Both the position numbers and the translations under genes were made by a program. Below are positions 1 to 13,700 of a DNA stretch of 64,000 bases, piece after piece; position 1 is the first letter of the stretch; every line of letters starts with the position of its first letter. This stretch comes from Aculops lycopersici. Taxonomy: Eukaryota > Arthropoda > Arachnida > Trombidiformes > Eriophyidae. The notes beneath the pieces are model-generated. The model did no database searches. It was not told where the DNA came from and saw only the letters and a list, made by a program, of their open reading frames with translations. The stretch lies in assembly GCA_015350385.1 (NCBI GenBank), contig WNKI01000001.1:7837433-7901432 (forward strand), in the 5' to 3' direction.

Positions 1-1081
1 CAGTGTGTGTGTGTGTGTTTTTGAGAGGGAGAGAGAGACCCCAAGTCAGCCAGTCATTCGGTAGTTTGTCACAATAATCGCTTCACTCTCCTCTAGTCAC
101 TTGTAAGGGGGAGAGAAAAATCCTGCAGTTTGCAAAAGCTAATCCCAGCGAGAGTTTCTTGAAATTAAAACTGAACAGTGTCAACTCTCTCCATCAAAGA
201 GCAGCCACATGCCAGCTAATTCCGAGCGTCGGCTTGCTAAATAGATGGATGGCTAGACGGATGAATGAGTTGTTCAACTGCAAGTGGTTCTTCAGTTGCT
301 GGCACTCAATCGAGAGGCTGACACTAAGTGATTCTCAGCGACGAATCGTTGTATTCCCACCCTCCACAAGCATGAGGAGGGCTAGCTAACGCACTCACAT
401 CCTGGATGCTCGTCTCATCGACTCGTCGTCGTCGTTGTCGACGACGACGACGCACTAGTAAGAGCAATCAAGTTCCATTGCTCAAGATCAACTTCTCGTT
501 CTTTTGCTTGGCTGTTACGTTATGCAACGTTACGTTACGTTACCTTTCATTAGCATCCAACTAAGAAATTTGTAGCTTGGGCTGCATAATTCCCGGACCA
601 AAGCAATGAGCTCGGCCAGCTTCAGGGGCGACAAAGCAGTTTCTTCTCGATTGTAAATCTTGTTGTTGTTGTTGTTGCTACTGCTACTGCTACTGCTACT
701 GCTACTGCTACCGCTACCGCTACTGCAACTGCCATCACCACCGCCGCTACCGTCACCTAGATCCCCTCTCGTCGCTATCCTTTTCTCTCTTTTCGCGCAC
801 TTGACTTTCATTCAAATCCACCTCCGCTGGCCATTATAAGTGTTGACGCCGTTCAAGGATTTACCTAAGCCTGAGACGATTCTGGGAAACAGTAGCGCGC
901 TCAGGTTATTAAAACTACTAAAAGCCTCTCAGCTCGACACAGCTTCAACCTTAACAACAACAACAACAGTCGACAGAATTAGCAACAGAACCACTTGTGC
1001 CCGCGGATAGCCATTAGAGGATACTCATGCTAGTGGTCAGTTGTGTATACGTGATGCGATAACAATAAAAAGCAGTAGAGA
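1..1081. other. Upstream non-coding region with microsatellites
   Basis: No recognisable gene. It begins with a GT run and a GA-rich tract (about 2-38). A TCG/ACG inverted repeat lies at about 422-452, GTTAC pentamer copies at about 512-545, and a TTG then CTACTG-type microsatellite at 660-730. A TATA-like ATTATAAG lies near 833, roughly 250 bp before the first ATG of the Spaetzle-like gene, so part of this stretch is probably its promoter and 5' leader. That last point is inference. Confidence 0.5.
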
Positions 1082-3151
1082 ATGAATTGCAGCAACAACA
1101 GCAGCAGCAGCAGTAGTAGTAGTAGCACCCTTACCTGCCGGCTAAGTGTTGGCTGCGGAGATGAACGCGGAGGTGAGATTAACGAACGCAAGTGTAGGCG
1201 GCGGGTTTATCTGGTCGAGCACAATTATAATAATAGTAGCAACAATACTCACCACGTACGCCAGTCAATACCTCAAAATCTCAAAAGAGCAGCTGAACTA
1301 ACGGCGGCTAGAAGCATCAGCAGCAGCAGCAATAGGAGAGGAAATGAAAGACGTAGAAGTAATCACGACAAGTTTGTGACGTTTAGTCTAATGGTCAGTC
1401 TTGTGGCCGCTTCAATTGCATCGTCAGTGGTACTTTGCGGTGGTGGTGGCGGCGGCGGCGGCGGCAGTGGCAGTGGCAACAGCATTAACAGTGAGGTCAT
1501 CGACCAGAGGAACCATGAGGTGCAACCATTTAATTGCCTACACAACAATAACAATAATCGTCCCGTAGCTTCCCTTGCTCGCCAGCGCTCGGTAAAATCT
1601 CATCATCACATCGAGAAGCTCAAGCAACCGCAAGTGCACCATCCACCTAACGACCAACTGCACAATGATCAGCGGCAAACTCATCTCCCGACCTCACAAC
1701 AACAAAACCAGCAGCCACGTCCGCTACAAGATCCACTTATAAGTCGGTCAATTGAATTATCCGACCGAGAGGCCGAGTCCACCACCTTTGCCCCGCTGCA
1801 GCCAGCCGACAGCAACAGACTGAATAATGGAAAACGGAAGCTAGAATTACATCCCAACAACAACCACCAGCTGCACGTGCACCAGGCCGGCCACGATACG
1901 GCGCCACCTTGCAGCGACTGTCTGGCGATCCCACTGGTGGCCGTGGTGAGCGACAAGCTCTTCAATGGCTATTTAATTCCCCCGCAAGCTTTGGTTAGGT
2001 GGCGCCAGGAGAGGCAGTTACGTAAACAAACCACCACCTCTACGGCAAAAAGGGCGCCAGCAGCATTAGCAAACACTTCAAGCGAAAACCAGAGCCAGAG
2101 CCAGGACCAGGGGCGGCGGCGGCTTGCGGGGTCGACGAGTAGCAGGACAAATTTATTAACCAACGACCAGCAGCAGCCACCGAGCGACGTGTTCCGAGAT
2201 TATTACCCTCGCAACCTTCACTCGGCCCAACACCAGGAGCAGCAGTACCATCAGTTGCAACAAAATCAGCCTAATGGCAAGGCCGAGCGCATTATGCAAC
2301 ATCACGAACTCTTGCACCCCAGAGGCCAGCAAACAATTAGCAAAACGCCCATTGAACACAGACCCTTTGAGCCCAAATCAGACGATAGCTGTCCCATGAC
2401 TGGTCCGCTGACTGTTTGCGATAACATTGGCTCCTATCCGGCGGAGGCCATTCTAGAGCGGGTTGAGTTTGCAAAGCGCGAGTGGAAACGCAACGGGGCC
2501 TTCAACATCGATAGCCTCTTCACCGACGAGCGCGATCATTTAAGCGAACCATTCGATTCTGAGATGTATGAAGTGATGATGAACAGTCGGTGGTTGCAAA
2601 AAAGGCCGCAAAAAAGCTCGGCGCCACCGCCGCAGCCAGTGAGCAAAACCAAACCGCTGAAGACAGTCGCAGTGCCGGAAGTGCTAGCGGTGGATAGCTA
2701 CGCAGCGCCGAAACCAAAGGAGCCGCATCACCACTACTCTAGCGACTACCAAGAGTACACGACTACCAGCCGCAACGGAAACAACAACACCCAGCATCAG
2801 CATCGAGATGCTCGCAAGGCCATTGCTGGCGAGGAGAACGAAACACATTTCGACGACTTCTTGAATCTGGTCGAGCAGCGGGCCTTTCAGCTGCCCGCGA
2901 GAACAAACTCGCCGCCGGAAGTGTCAGTTTTCAAGGAAGACCAACGACACCGGACCCGCCATTTCGCGAACCAAACTGAGACTGCAAACCAAGACCTTCC
3001 GGTTAACGTCGGCTACGTGAGCTCTCGAAGTGAGGCGCAAGATAAGTATCAGCCTGTCAACGTTGCTGGCACTAGCAATGGTGACCAAGACCACCGCAAG
3101 CACGAGCACCACCAATATGACCAACAGGAGCATGTCTCATATCAAAGTGAC

Positions 3152-3194
<43 letters not shown>

Positions 3195-4687
3195 TCGACG
3201 TGGCCCAGCACACCAATCTAAACGCCGCCGACGTTGATACTGAGACCACTGATGCAACGGCGCTCGCCTCTGGTGCAACTTTTGCCACCAAAACTAGAGA
3301 CGAGCTAGTTGCTTCTGTCATTCCGTCCAAGGGATCAAATATATCCCAGTTGCCCTCGCCTTCAGCCAAACCGGTATCTGCGGCAGACGATAAGGTTAGA
3401 CCCCTTGTTGATATCGAGGCCCCTGGTTCCTCTCTCACGGGGAGCGTTGGTGATATTGGTAGCGCAACTATTAGCGGCAAAACTAGTTCTCCAGCAATTT
3501 ACGAGCCTCACGTTGGCAAGCAAACGGGAACCGGAAGTGGAAAGCCGAAACGGAAGCAGCAGCAGCCGACTGGTGGCACAAGCGGAGCTAACACCACAAT
3601 CATAATAACTAACGCCGTCCCGTCCAACAGTCGGCCGGTTAGGCGGCAATTGGAGTCTCGGGCAAACATTGATTTCTTGCCCACACGTAGCAAGCTTGGA
3701 GGTGCCATTAAATCAGTTACTGGCAACAAGCCTCAGTCGTCGCGAGTAAACACAACAAACAGGACAACTATTGACAACCACACTCCCACAACAACCAAGA
3801 TCACTAGTCCTCCGCCTCATCTATCTGCTAGTGCGCTCGTTCAACGCCGACTCCGACCACCACCGCCACCACGAAGACGACGACGCGAAGCCACCTCTGG
3901 CGACATTGACGTCGAGCTCGACGCAATGCTGAAGAGTCGAGACTCGGGGCAGGTTAGAAGTCGCTTTAGGCGACAAGTTTCAATTGTGCGTGTCGGCGCT
4001 AGCAGCGGAACTCCTTTGAGGGCAACCAATGGCCAGCTAATTAGCCCAACTCGCCCGTCACTCACGCTCACCACATCAACCACCACCCAAATACCTGACA
4101 CCACTACCGCCACTGTTTCGAGCGAGGAGATGGCCAGTCCGGCCGGTCAAGCGGGCGGCAGCGGCTCCATGGTCGACAGCGAGGACAGTCCAAACATGCG
4201 ACCAGTAGGAGGAGGAAGGGGCAATAGGAACGACGATATCGACCAACCGCCTCCCTCCTCCCGCTTGCCCGAGTCAATATGTCGCGCAAAGTCGATATAT
4301 ATTACCCCAAAGGCGGCGCTGAATGATAAAAAGCAATGGCGCTACGTGGTTAATGCTCCCGACTTGAATCCGCTTATTCGCCAGATAATTAGGGTTGATA
4401 TTTGCGAGGATCCCTTCGGACCATGTAGTGATCAAGTTAGCTTGCCATTTGGATTTGCTAGCCAGTGTAAGCAAAAATATTCCAAGAAGAAACTGCTGGC
4501 CCTCGATTCCCAAAGCGGATTGTTAGAGATCGACACATTCTTTATCCCATCGTGTTGCGTTTGCCAACTAATTCCAGACCCAAACTCGCCGCCTCCATTC
4601 TCGTCTCTCGAGGGCCCAAGTGCTAGTGGTAGCTCCATTGCGACGTCATCGCCAGTCAGAGGCGATGATAGTGACAGCGGTGGTTGA
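1082..4687 (+). CDS. Spaetzle/neurotrophin-like cystine-knot precursor
   Basis: A 1201-residue single-exon ORF. The last ~100 residues form a Spaetzle-type cystine knot: Cys1067 followed by a YITPKAALN-like motif, WRYVVN, an IRVDICED segment, a CKQKYSKKKLLALD segment and a closing CCVC at residues 1158-1161. In the family, the C-terminal dimer is secreted after proteolysis and binds Toll-family receptors. Candidate processing sites are an Arg run near residue 935 and RSRFRR at 959-964. The other ~950 residues are low complexity (Ser, Asn, Gln, His) and include 13 consecutive Asp at 3155-3193. A hydrophobic stretch begins at Met104 (1391) and reads like a signal peptide followed by poly-Gly, so translation may start at 1391; otherwise it would be a signal anchor. 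Most Spaetzle precursors are much shorter. Which paralogue (Spz1-6 type) it represents cannot be decided by eye. Confidence 0.85.
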
Positions 4688-7600
4688 GTTCGCAGCGACT
4701 AAGCAATAATAGTACAGCTTTAGTTAATGCACTAGCGCCATGTGCCCCCGAGAGATCCAGTTTAGTTGGAACTCATCGGCTATGGTGGTGGTGGTGGTGG
4801 TGGTGGTGGTGGTAGTGGTAGTGGTAGTGGAGGTGGTAACGTCGGAACTTTCAGCGGTGGAGTCACTTTTTGACTTGGCTTTAGCAACAAGCTCCCGAGG
4901 AAATTTTGCGGCAGCATACTACACGCGCAGTAGAGGCACTAGACGATTGCTTTCGATTCGGGGGCTTGGAACTTGGCGATCATGTAATGAGTTTATGTTC
5001 CGCTATAAAAAGCGATTGAGGCGAATGATTTGCGATCAAATCGAGCGGCCTGGATCAAATGAAGCGACCGGGATCAAATCAAGTGGCTTGGTATGCCACT
5101 TGTTCACTCGCCGTTTGATCGACGGACACTTGTATTTTGAGTCATGTTCATTGTTGCTGTAATAGATGACTGACAGCAATCGAGGATCGCCATGGCTTCA
5201 AAAATAGCGACAGTGGCTCCGAAGTTGGTAGATCCAATAGTAGTTGGCGAGAAAGAGGACCGCAAATTTGGAGACTGTCTAGTTCAGCCCTTGTTCATAT
5301 TTCTTGAGATTCCCAGAGCTCGGGGTCGTTGCAAAATGATAATGCCCAACAAGATGAGGCCGACGATTCATGATGGCCACCGTAGTGCCAGAGGCGCAGA
5401 GTTATGCTGATGTGTACCAAAATTGGTGTCGGTGTTTCTGAACTACGAACAACTGATAAGCTGCTATACACACTCAAACTGGCGGACTAAGTGGAGTCTC
5501 CTCAGTTTCCATTCCAGGCCGTTAACCCTTTTGTTTGGCAGGTCGCTAGAGCCAACACTGTGTATCAGTTGTGCCATCATATCAAACTCCAATGCCCACT
5601 CGGCGCATTTGTATTGTATATATATATATCCAGAAACTTAGCTGATGGCCACAGCTCGCTATGCCGATAACTTCGAGATTGTGATAGATAGTTGGGTGCG
5701 CTGGGCAGACCACCAAAATCTGGGGGTAGTCTAATAGGGTTGGTGTCATTCAGTTTCTGGTCGTTAGTGGTCTCAATGGAGGCGAGCGCGTCGGTTGGTT
5801 GCCGTGGTGTCAGGATTGGCGTTTAATACCAGTATCGAATACCAGAATCGTCAATGGAAGCCTCTGCACAGTGCCGATTTTTACAAAGAACGTTCATGTA
5901 AATGCCTGTGGGCAAACAAAGGCCATCACCAGATGGCTCTCTTTGAATTCCTGGATGTTCATAGTCACGTCGACAGCCACGTGCTAGGTAGGCAGAGCTA
6001 CGTTCACCGAGAGCACCTAGCGACAAACAAGCCAGTCTCTGCTCGCCGCTGCTCCGACACTGGAAATAATCGGCAATGGTCATGAGAATATCCTCCTCTG
6101 CTGGTCTTCATAGAATGAATCCAAGTTGGATGCTCATTATGGCTGGGCTCGTTGGATATGTGATGAGATCACTTTGCTACATGTAGGCGGCGGTGGACAT
6201 ATTGGTGTCGGTGATTGGTAATTCGATTTAGTCAGCGTGATTCTCGTTGCAATCACCCGAACGCGACGGATGGCCGGATGACTCGTCTACAATATCATGA
6301 CTTGTTTACAATAACTACAATGATACTCTGCAGCCTGCTTGTTTGCTTAGTCCTTGTTGCAGTTGCTCGCGGGCCACCAGCCCACATATTGATCTCAAAG
6401 TGCAATAATCACAGCATCATGGACCATCTGTGATACCGTATTTCCTCCTCCATATGTGGCACACAATGCAATTAGTCGTGGTTCGTATATTGGGACTTAG
6501 CGGGTGTTTCTATTATTGCCATTGTTACTGTAGTTGACTGAAGCTAACACCATGGAGTTAGTTGCCAAAATGAAGCCGCTGGTCGCTAGAAATACGATAA
6601 CAAATTAACATCGTGCTCCAATCTAGGTCGTACTCGTGGACGCGTCCACCATTTTGGGCTGGTGCAACTTTCATTGGGATGGACTGTCGGCGAAAAACTA
6701 AACTCTAACCCGAGCTCCCCCTAGTCAGTCTCATCAATCGACCATCTTGCTCGACTAGAGTCTGCGAGAGTAGAGGTGTGTCGCTGGCCTTATGGTGTCT
6801 CGTCTGGCTCCGGTCTATCGGTTATCGAGGCGCTGCTCACAGTCAGTTGGCTTGATCGGATTTATTCACGCGCCACTGGTCAGGAGAGATATATAATTTC
6901 CAATTGAATTGTACACATATAAATATATGCGCATCGTGCGCAAACTCAATTTCCTATCGGTTAAACATTGGATTGAGATCCTTTTATATAGTTGTTTTCT
7001 TTACTAGAGTATCGGTTCAATGTTTTGGAATCAATTCATGTCAAGCGATGTTCTCTTGTAAGCAACAATCCCATTGTCCTAACACAGGGGGCGGGATTTT
7101 TTACTTTTGTTCGCTGACGGCGGCACCGGAGACAGTGGCCTCGCAGTCGCTGTGCTTCATGGGGAACTCTTACAGGCCCCAAAGGGGAAAAAACGGGTTG
7201 AGTGGCACCCCCTTCAGATCACTAACGCAACAGCCTGGGAAACAAATCTCTAAATCTTTAGAGAAATTCACCGAAAAAAATGCCTCGTGTGCGTAGTTTC
7301 AACCTTTGACTGGGGTCCTGTATGTTTTAGGTATGTATTAGGTTTCATTCACTGCAAATCTTAACAAATAAATTTTGCTTGAAATTATCATATTGATTGT
7401 CCTTGCTGACCACCAAACAACCTCAATTGAAACTCGAGAGCCCCAGATGTATAGTCTAGCCTAAGTAGATAGATATAGAACGTGCTCCGAAAACAGTGGT
7501 TTTATGGGGTTGGATAACACTTTGATAAATAGGAGCCCTCTAGATTTAAAGGTGCCCAGACACAGACACCAATCATCAACAACCTCTGGCCGGACTTGTT

Positions 7601-9708
7601 CTCGACTATCTAGCCGGCCAATAAAATAGTAGTGGCTCAACAAGCAAAATCGTGAGCGTTTTACTGATGCAAAGTAAGAATACCATTACACAATGAGGTG
7701 CCCTTAGTGCTGGTAGCTGCTACTGAAACAACAACAACTTTGACGTGTTAAAAGCAAAGTTGCGGACTAGAGAACAACAACATCATCATCATCATCATCG
7801 TGGTAGAATCTCGCAAACTAACAACTCACGGCTGGGAAATTTGTTCTAATAATGATAGAAAATGTGTGAGAGTTAGTGTTGTGTAACATTTGTCCAAACA
7901 AACATAACAAAATGTAACATAGTTCATTCCAAGTCCGAAACTTACAACCAAAGAAAAAACAATGTCCACATGACCGGCATAGGAACAATGATAACACCAA
8001 AACCAACACCATCAACATCACCATCAGACCCACTGACGCTCGTCCCTCTAACTCCTCTCTATTATATTCCTGAACCCGGTGTAACCAGTGGCATCTACTA
8101 AGTCTCCCAACTGCACACACAAGAATGAATAATGACCCAAGAGACCAAACAACACCATGTACGTCGAAATAGAGAAAACACAGACCGACGAATGGTGTAT
8201 CTGTGCAACTTTATTCGTGCCTCCCTCCACTTGATCCCCCTCCAACATGCATGTCCAGTGGTCCAAGAGCGGTCATGGCTGTTGTTGTTTGGGTTTTATG
8301 GTCGAGTTGTGTGGTACGTGTTCGATTGGATAAACTACATCACTTGAGACCTTCCGTAGGCGCCATCACCACCTCCACTACTGCTGTTTCCGCCGCCACT
8401 GGCTTGTCGTCACAGAAAATGGAAGATGGACTGTGAATATATTGCGACCGGAAGTCTCTCGCCACATACATCGACGCACTGGCACCAAACATCATCTATA
8501 CGGCGGATAGACAGTGACAACTCAATTGAGGTCTAGCACCGCAACTAACAACCAGTTAGATTGGAAAGGGAGGCAGGGAACGAGAAAGGGAACAAACATT
8601 ATCTCTTATGTCCAACTTTCAACCGGCGAGAGTTGGCAGGAATTCACTCTTATTCTATCATAACACCATGAATGACCAACCAAGCGTGCCACGGGAGATG
8701 ATATTATTTAGCTGGTGTCAGAGACGAGGGTTGTTGATGTGAAGTCGACGCGTTGTCTGGGTGCAGAATGGACATAGAGAACGAGAAGAAGAATAGTTGT
8801 TGTAAACGAGATTATGCCTCGTGACCGGAGTGCGCAATCGTGTTGGTGCCTAGCGACGGTGTTTAGTTCTTTCAGTGCAAGAGAGCAGTTAGGCCTGTTC
8901 ATGGTTCAAATTTACTCACATTGAGCATGCTCGAAACTACCAACACCACTGGCCTCCACTCACAGTTCGTTTGAAGAAGAGGATCGGCATCTATTAGTCG
9001 AGATTAGTTTCAAGTTGCAACTGTTTGGCTTCTCATCTCGCTCTCTTCAGCTAGAAAAAGCAGATCGACAGAAGATATAAGACTAATAACGCCCACCAAG
9101 ATAACCGAGTATTCCTCAAATGTCTCAAGCTAACGTATCCCTCTCAAGATCTCAGCCGACTGCAACGCTCCAAGTAGAGAAGGAATCGTGTTGATACTTG
9201 GGATGGTGAAGATGACACAAGCGCAACTAGGTCCTGGGTGGTAAAGTATATTGTATGATCCAGAAATGAGAGGACTATGAGTGTGTAATTATAACTACGA
9301 AGACCGGGGCGAGATTTTGACGACTACCAACTAAAGACGTTCCTTTCTCGAGGAATTGCTTATTATTACGCTCGTTATAATAATTGCTCAAGTCTCATTA
9401 ACTTGCGCATATTGTAGCCGTTGTTGTCGTCATCGTAGTTAAGTTGAGCTCTCAAGGTGCTCCAGTTAGTCGCCATAATCGACCTTGTGTATCTAATTAA
9501 TTATGCTTTTATAGTTGAATTTAAGCGACGACATATACATAGAAGGCAAATGTAAAAATAGGGTATATTATTACCAGGGGTGTCGAAAGAATATTTTATC
9601 AAACTAGAGGACATATTTGGAGTGACAAGGTGTTCAGAAAGTTTTCGCAAACAATCACAACTAGCCACTTCTTATGACAAACATAGTGTGAAGGGAAAGG
9701 TATCAAAA
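4688..9708. other. Intergenic region, no recognisable gene
   Basis: About 5 kb between the Spaetzle-like gene and the Ly6 gene. ORFs here are short or driven by simple repeats (a GGT run at about 4781-4832 gives a poly-Val reading). I see no conserved domain, tRNA or transposon terminus. Small repeats include three 19-bp copies at 5034-5090, a TA run near 5621-5630 and a CAT run near 7782-7799. Cis-regulatory sequence or untranslated exons are possible but not shown. Confidence 0.5.
5034..5090. repeat. Three tandem 19-bp imperfect copies
   Basis: Three consecutive units start at 5034, 5053 and 5072, each beginning GATCAAAT and followed by a variable GAAGCGACCGG-like half. The copies differ at several bases, so the array is old or decaying. 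No function is suggested. Confidence 0.7.
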
Positions 9709-10642
9709 ATGAAGGTTTTACGGATGTTAACAATTTTATTATCAATCATTCTTTCTATGCTAGAGTTTGTGGTTTTGGTTCATGCAGGTAAGTAACTTGG
9801 GTAACTTTTTGATCGCTTCATTAGGAGCTACAAGCATAAATCATCTAACATATGACCTTTGAGCACCCCTAACTCGGATAGACAAATTAAACGAACCAAC
9901 AAAGGGTCCTACCAGTCAGCAACAGCAACAACAACAGCTCAAACATCATCACAGCATGAGCTGTTATGCCTGCTCGACTATGGACTATGATAATCCGGCG
10001 GACAATTCTTGTCGAGTTATGCGACAACAAAATAGGCTTCCCTCTTTACCAAACATGCATCAGTCGCATCAGACGTCGAATTTAGATGGTTCAGTGAATC
10101 CTTCTTATCCAACTACTATTAACAGCCACTTAAATCAAAACTCCGCCCAGATCACGGATTCGTATACATCTACCACCACTGCAGTCTCAAGTGTAATCAA
10201 CAAAAACGGATATTCAAATCAGCATCAAGCTAGCGATAATGTTACGAACCAAGCTCATTCCAACCAAACACTTGTAAACGATCAGTATCTTGCTTCGCAG
10301 GCATTAGGACTACGCAATTCACCAGATGGTTTTATTCGAACAAGACCATGTTTTGAGGATGAAAACTTTTGCTCTATCGTATCGGTGGTTCGTATTGAGT
10401 TTGCCAATGACAACTTGATCGCCAGATTCTGGGCAATGGAACGAAATTGTTCAAGGAGTTGTAATACAGGTTGCATGCTTATTGGCGAAAGGGTTAGACT
10501 TCGTGTATGCAGTCAGTGTTGTAGGACGCCAAATTGTAATATTGGAAGCGGTGCTTCATCTTATTACTATCACCATACCAAGACGGTGTTGATTTTGATT
10601 GCAATATCGTTACTGCTTACCTTGAGGGCGCACAAACATTGA
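9709..10642 (+). CDS. Ly6/uPAR-domain GPI-anchored protein (two exons)
   Basis: Exon 1 is 9709-9787 and exon 2 is 9864-10642, giving about 285 residues. The start was chosen at MKVLRMLT because it opens a typical signal peptide ending near VLVHA; an in-frame Met at 9580 would add 43 residues. The intron (9788-9863, 76 bp) begins GTAAGT and ends TTTGAG, and the join keeps the frame open through a Gln/His stretch into SCYACS, the typical first Cys pair of a Ly6/three-finger domain. After a ~108-residue Ser/Asn/Gln-rich insert the fold resumes with CFEDENFC, NCSRSC, IGERVRLRVC, CC and PNCNIG. The protein ends with a hydrophobic tail that fits a GPI-anchor signal. Family members sit on the cell surface and modulate channels, receptors or septate junctions. 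The exact orthologue is not recognised. A weaker alternative splice is 9792/9955. Confidence 0.75.
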
Positions 10643-10729
10643 AGGAATCATAGCTATTGATTAGATGATATCCTAATTACATCGCCTGCCACCTAGAGAG
10701 TAATATTAAAACGGCCTCCATGTATAGCG

Positions 10730-10748
10730 AGAGAGAGAGAGAGAGAGG
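10730..10748. repeat. GA dinucleotide microsatellite
   Basis: An uninterrupted GA run shortly after the Ly6 stop codon. It may lie in that gene's 3' UTR. A related GA-rich tract is at about 12390-12440. Confidence 0.8.
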
Positions 10749-13700
10749 CAGATTGACAGACTCAACGAGACAAGCCAACTGAGAGAATCACAAATGTTGT
10801 TGCGTATTAGTGGCAAACCCAGCAGTTAGGTTAGTTTTTTATCATTCATTAGCATCAAGAAAATTGTCGCTGCCATCATTGCTGTTGTTTCTTTCCGGTA
10901 CTTGCTAGCTCATGCAAACAACAATGCACCTCTACACCTCAAGCATAACCTTGACCATTAGATATTATCAATCTATTTGCAAAGTTGTCATAGATTAGAT
11001 TTCTGATCAAGAGGAGATTAGAATTGAAAAGTTACTATCCATCAAGCTACCGACTTTCAATTCCATTTATTAATTCCAGTTGATTAACGACTCACGGACA
11101 TTACCTTAAATTCAGGTCCAGGTGCTCAAATCGATCACATGGGAGAGGATCGCAAGAAAGTTTGAGCATCAGCAGCAAGAGCAGTCGAATCAAACTTATG
11201 GCCACGCCAGTCTAAACTACAAGCCGGCGATCTACAGATGGAGGTAATATTTCTATTCCTAAATCATGATCGGTATCTAATGGATAGATAGACAACCAGG
11301 ACGAGAGTATGAACAGGACGTGATCGTTGCGCGCGCGCGTTTAATTCAATTTTACTCATCGTACAACCCATGAATGATACATTATCTGTGATGAAGCTCC
11401 CTCTTGGACTTTTCAACACGACCACTTCCCGCCCGAAGGGATAGAGAGAAAAGAAACGTCAGCAGTCTCATGAACAGATTGACGACGATTTGTTGTGTTT
11501 GGGTACTCTATGGCTGGGCCAATGGGAGTTGCGCGCAGAATAGAATTTGGAATTTATGGTCTTGGTGGCTTAAGTAAACACAAGAAAATTTGCTAGAGAG
11601 GACAGCTATTCGGTCAAATTCAAGCGAGTTCTAAAGCAAGCTAAATGAAAATTGATGATCATCATCGGGCACCAATGCTACGAGAACCATCACCACTTTT
11701 CACCTGTAAACCTGTCGGCTACTTAGAAGCCAAATTGAATTTACATTAGTGCCGAGAGAGTTATAATAAAGTTCAAACTTGAATTTTCCATGAGCTTACA
11801 AGCACCTGAGAATGGTGCAAATGCCATTGCGTTTTCAAGAAGAGGAAGAAGCGAACAAGTTTAGCTGGTGAGATAGCACCTTGCAAATATTGATCATTAC
11901 ACTAGCGTGAACTGGATTAGTTTAGTTGTTAGGTAAATATTACATGAAATTTCAGTGAGTAGCTGGGCTAGCTAGTATCTGGATCATGGACACAGGCACT
12001 TGACTACTGTGACTGGTGAGAGGTGGATGAGGTATTGAAAGCTTTGGTGGTTTTTGTGTATGCGCTAGAGTTGTTTTCGATAACTCATGGCCAGTCGATA
12101 GATGGTGCAACGAGAATTAAGTTATGAGCAAGAGCACTAATGCTCAACGACAATCGCCCAATTCTACGATCATCGACACCAAGTCAGACTGAATATTTAC
12201 GAGCAAAATGTGGATGTGAGTTTACGTCGTTGGGGAGAGTGTCTCTAGATATATCCTCTTTAGTGTCCCTTGTGCAATGACGTCGCAACAAGTTGAACAT
12301 GGCGCCGATTGGAGGTAAAACGATGACAGACGTCTTTTTGTGGCTCGCTTGAATTTAGTAGTCGGCTAGCTTAGGAGCGAGGGGAGGAGGTTGAGAGAGA
12401 GATAGAGAGAGAGAGAGGGAGAGGGAGGGACGGAGGGAGGAAGCAACAAGTGGCGTGCGGCTTCCAGTTTCAAGGATGATTAGATGTTTCGTGTCGGCAC
12501 ATATCTTTTCGTTGTTTGTATATCGACGACGAAGATGATACACTAGCTTGTCGTTGTTGTTGTTGTTGTCGAGTCAGTTACGGTTTACGGTCAAGCTTGC
12601 TAGAGAGACGGCAGTGAGCCTTGCTTATGATTTTCGTTGATCGCGTTAGGTGCACTCAAAGTAAGAGGTCTGGTGGCTGCCGCGGCCGGCACTTAAGCAT
12701 AACGTAGAGACGCAATCGGCGAATGATCTAGCAAACCGTATTAGTTGTCGTTGTTGTTGTTGTTGTTTATGTCGAGGTTGTGGTTTTGGTTTTGGTTGAA
12801 TTATGTTGGCTTGTGTTTCCTTGCAACGCCAGACTTTTAGGCGAGTGCAAGCATCCGACCTAATACTTGCTATCTAGTCCCTTGGGGCTTCGAGACGCTC
12901 GAATGGCGAAGCGGAACATTACATAACGTCAACTACCTGTGTCATGTGTAACAGAGTCAACAAGTGTGCTTTAGTGGCAACATTTTATACTGGCTCCTCT
13001 CTGCCCGACAAAGTATAAGGTAACAAAAATCATTTACTATTACTAGTTCTCTCTGGAAAAAGTAATAGTTGTCGCTGAGAGTTCTTATTACTACAACTCG
13101 TTTGGTTATTGAACTTAAACTAACCGACCTTTCCTCTGGCTACTAACGTTCGGAACTCTATAAACATATAAAGGAAGGTGACGTTGGTAGTTAGTGACTT
13201 TCACGGAACTTGGTGAGAATGATCATTCGGTCACTAGTTGGCTAACTGTAGTAATTAGGTGGATGGTAAGTGAGTCTATCAAACTAAGAGCAAGCAGGTT
13301 GGCTGGTGATTCAGATGAGAGAATCGGAAATGAGAGAACTCGTGTCATTGGCATCACCCAAAAGAGTGGCCCAAAATCGACTAGTTTGTTGTCTAGTTTG
13401 CCTTTTCGATCGACTGACTGGCACACTTCAAATGAGTGCGGTGAAAGTGAGCACAAACAACAAGTGGCTACTAAGTTTACTTGAAAATTTCTCTTTCCCT
13501 CTCCTCTTTTTACATACTACTACTAACATTTACTAGATTCCAAAGTGAGTCATCAAAATTAATGAACGTTCAATTCCAAGTTATAATCCTCAAATATAAA
13601 AGCGCCCTCGTCGGCTGACCACTCGAGAGTTTGCCTTGATTTAACTGGCACCAAGGAACAAGGAGTCAAGTTTTAGCTAGGGAGTCTCAGGTTAATGCCG

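Noticed and set aside
4740..5162. 140-codon ORF with poly-Val
   Set aside because: The poly-Val comes from a GGT microsatellite; the rest has no recognisable features.
9788..9954. Alternative Ly6 intron (donor at 9792, acceptor at 9954)
   Set aside because: Frame-compatible, but the donor is weaker than the overlapping GTAAGT at 9788, and the 9788-9863 intron keeps an open frame through the intervening codons.
13594..13602. TATAAAA in the gene desert as a promoter
   Set aside because: A single TATA word is expected by chance in AT-rich DNA, and no downstream transcript or ORF supports it.
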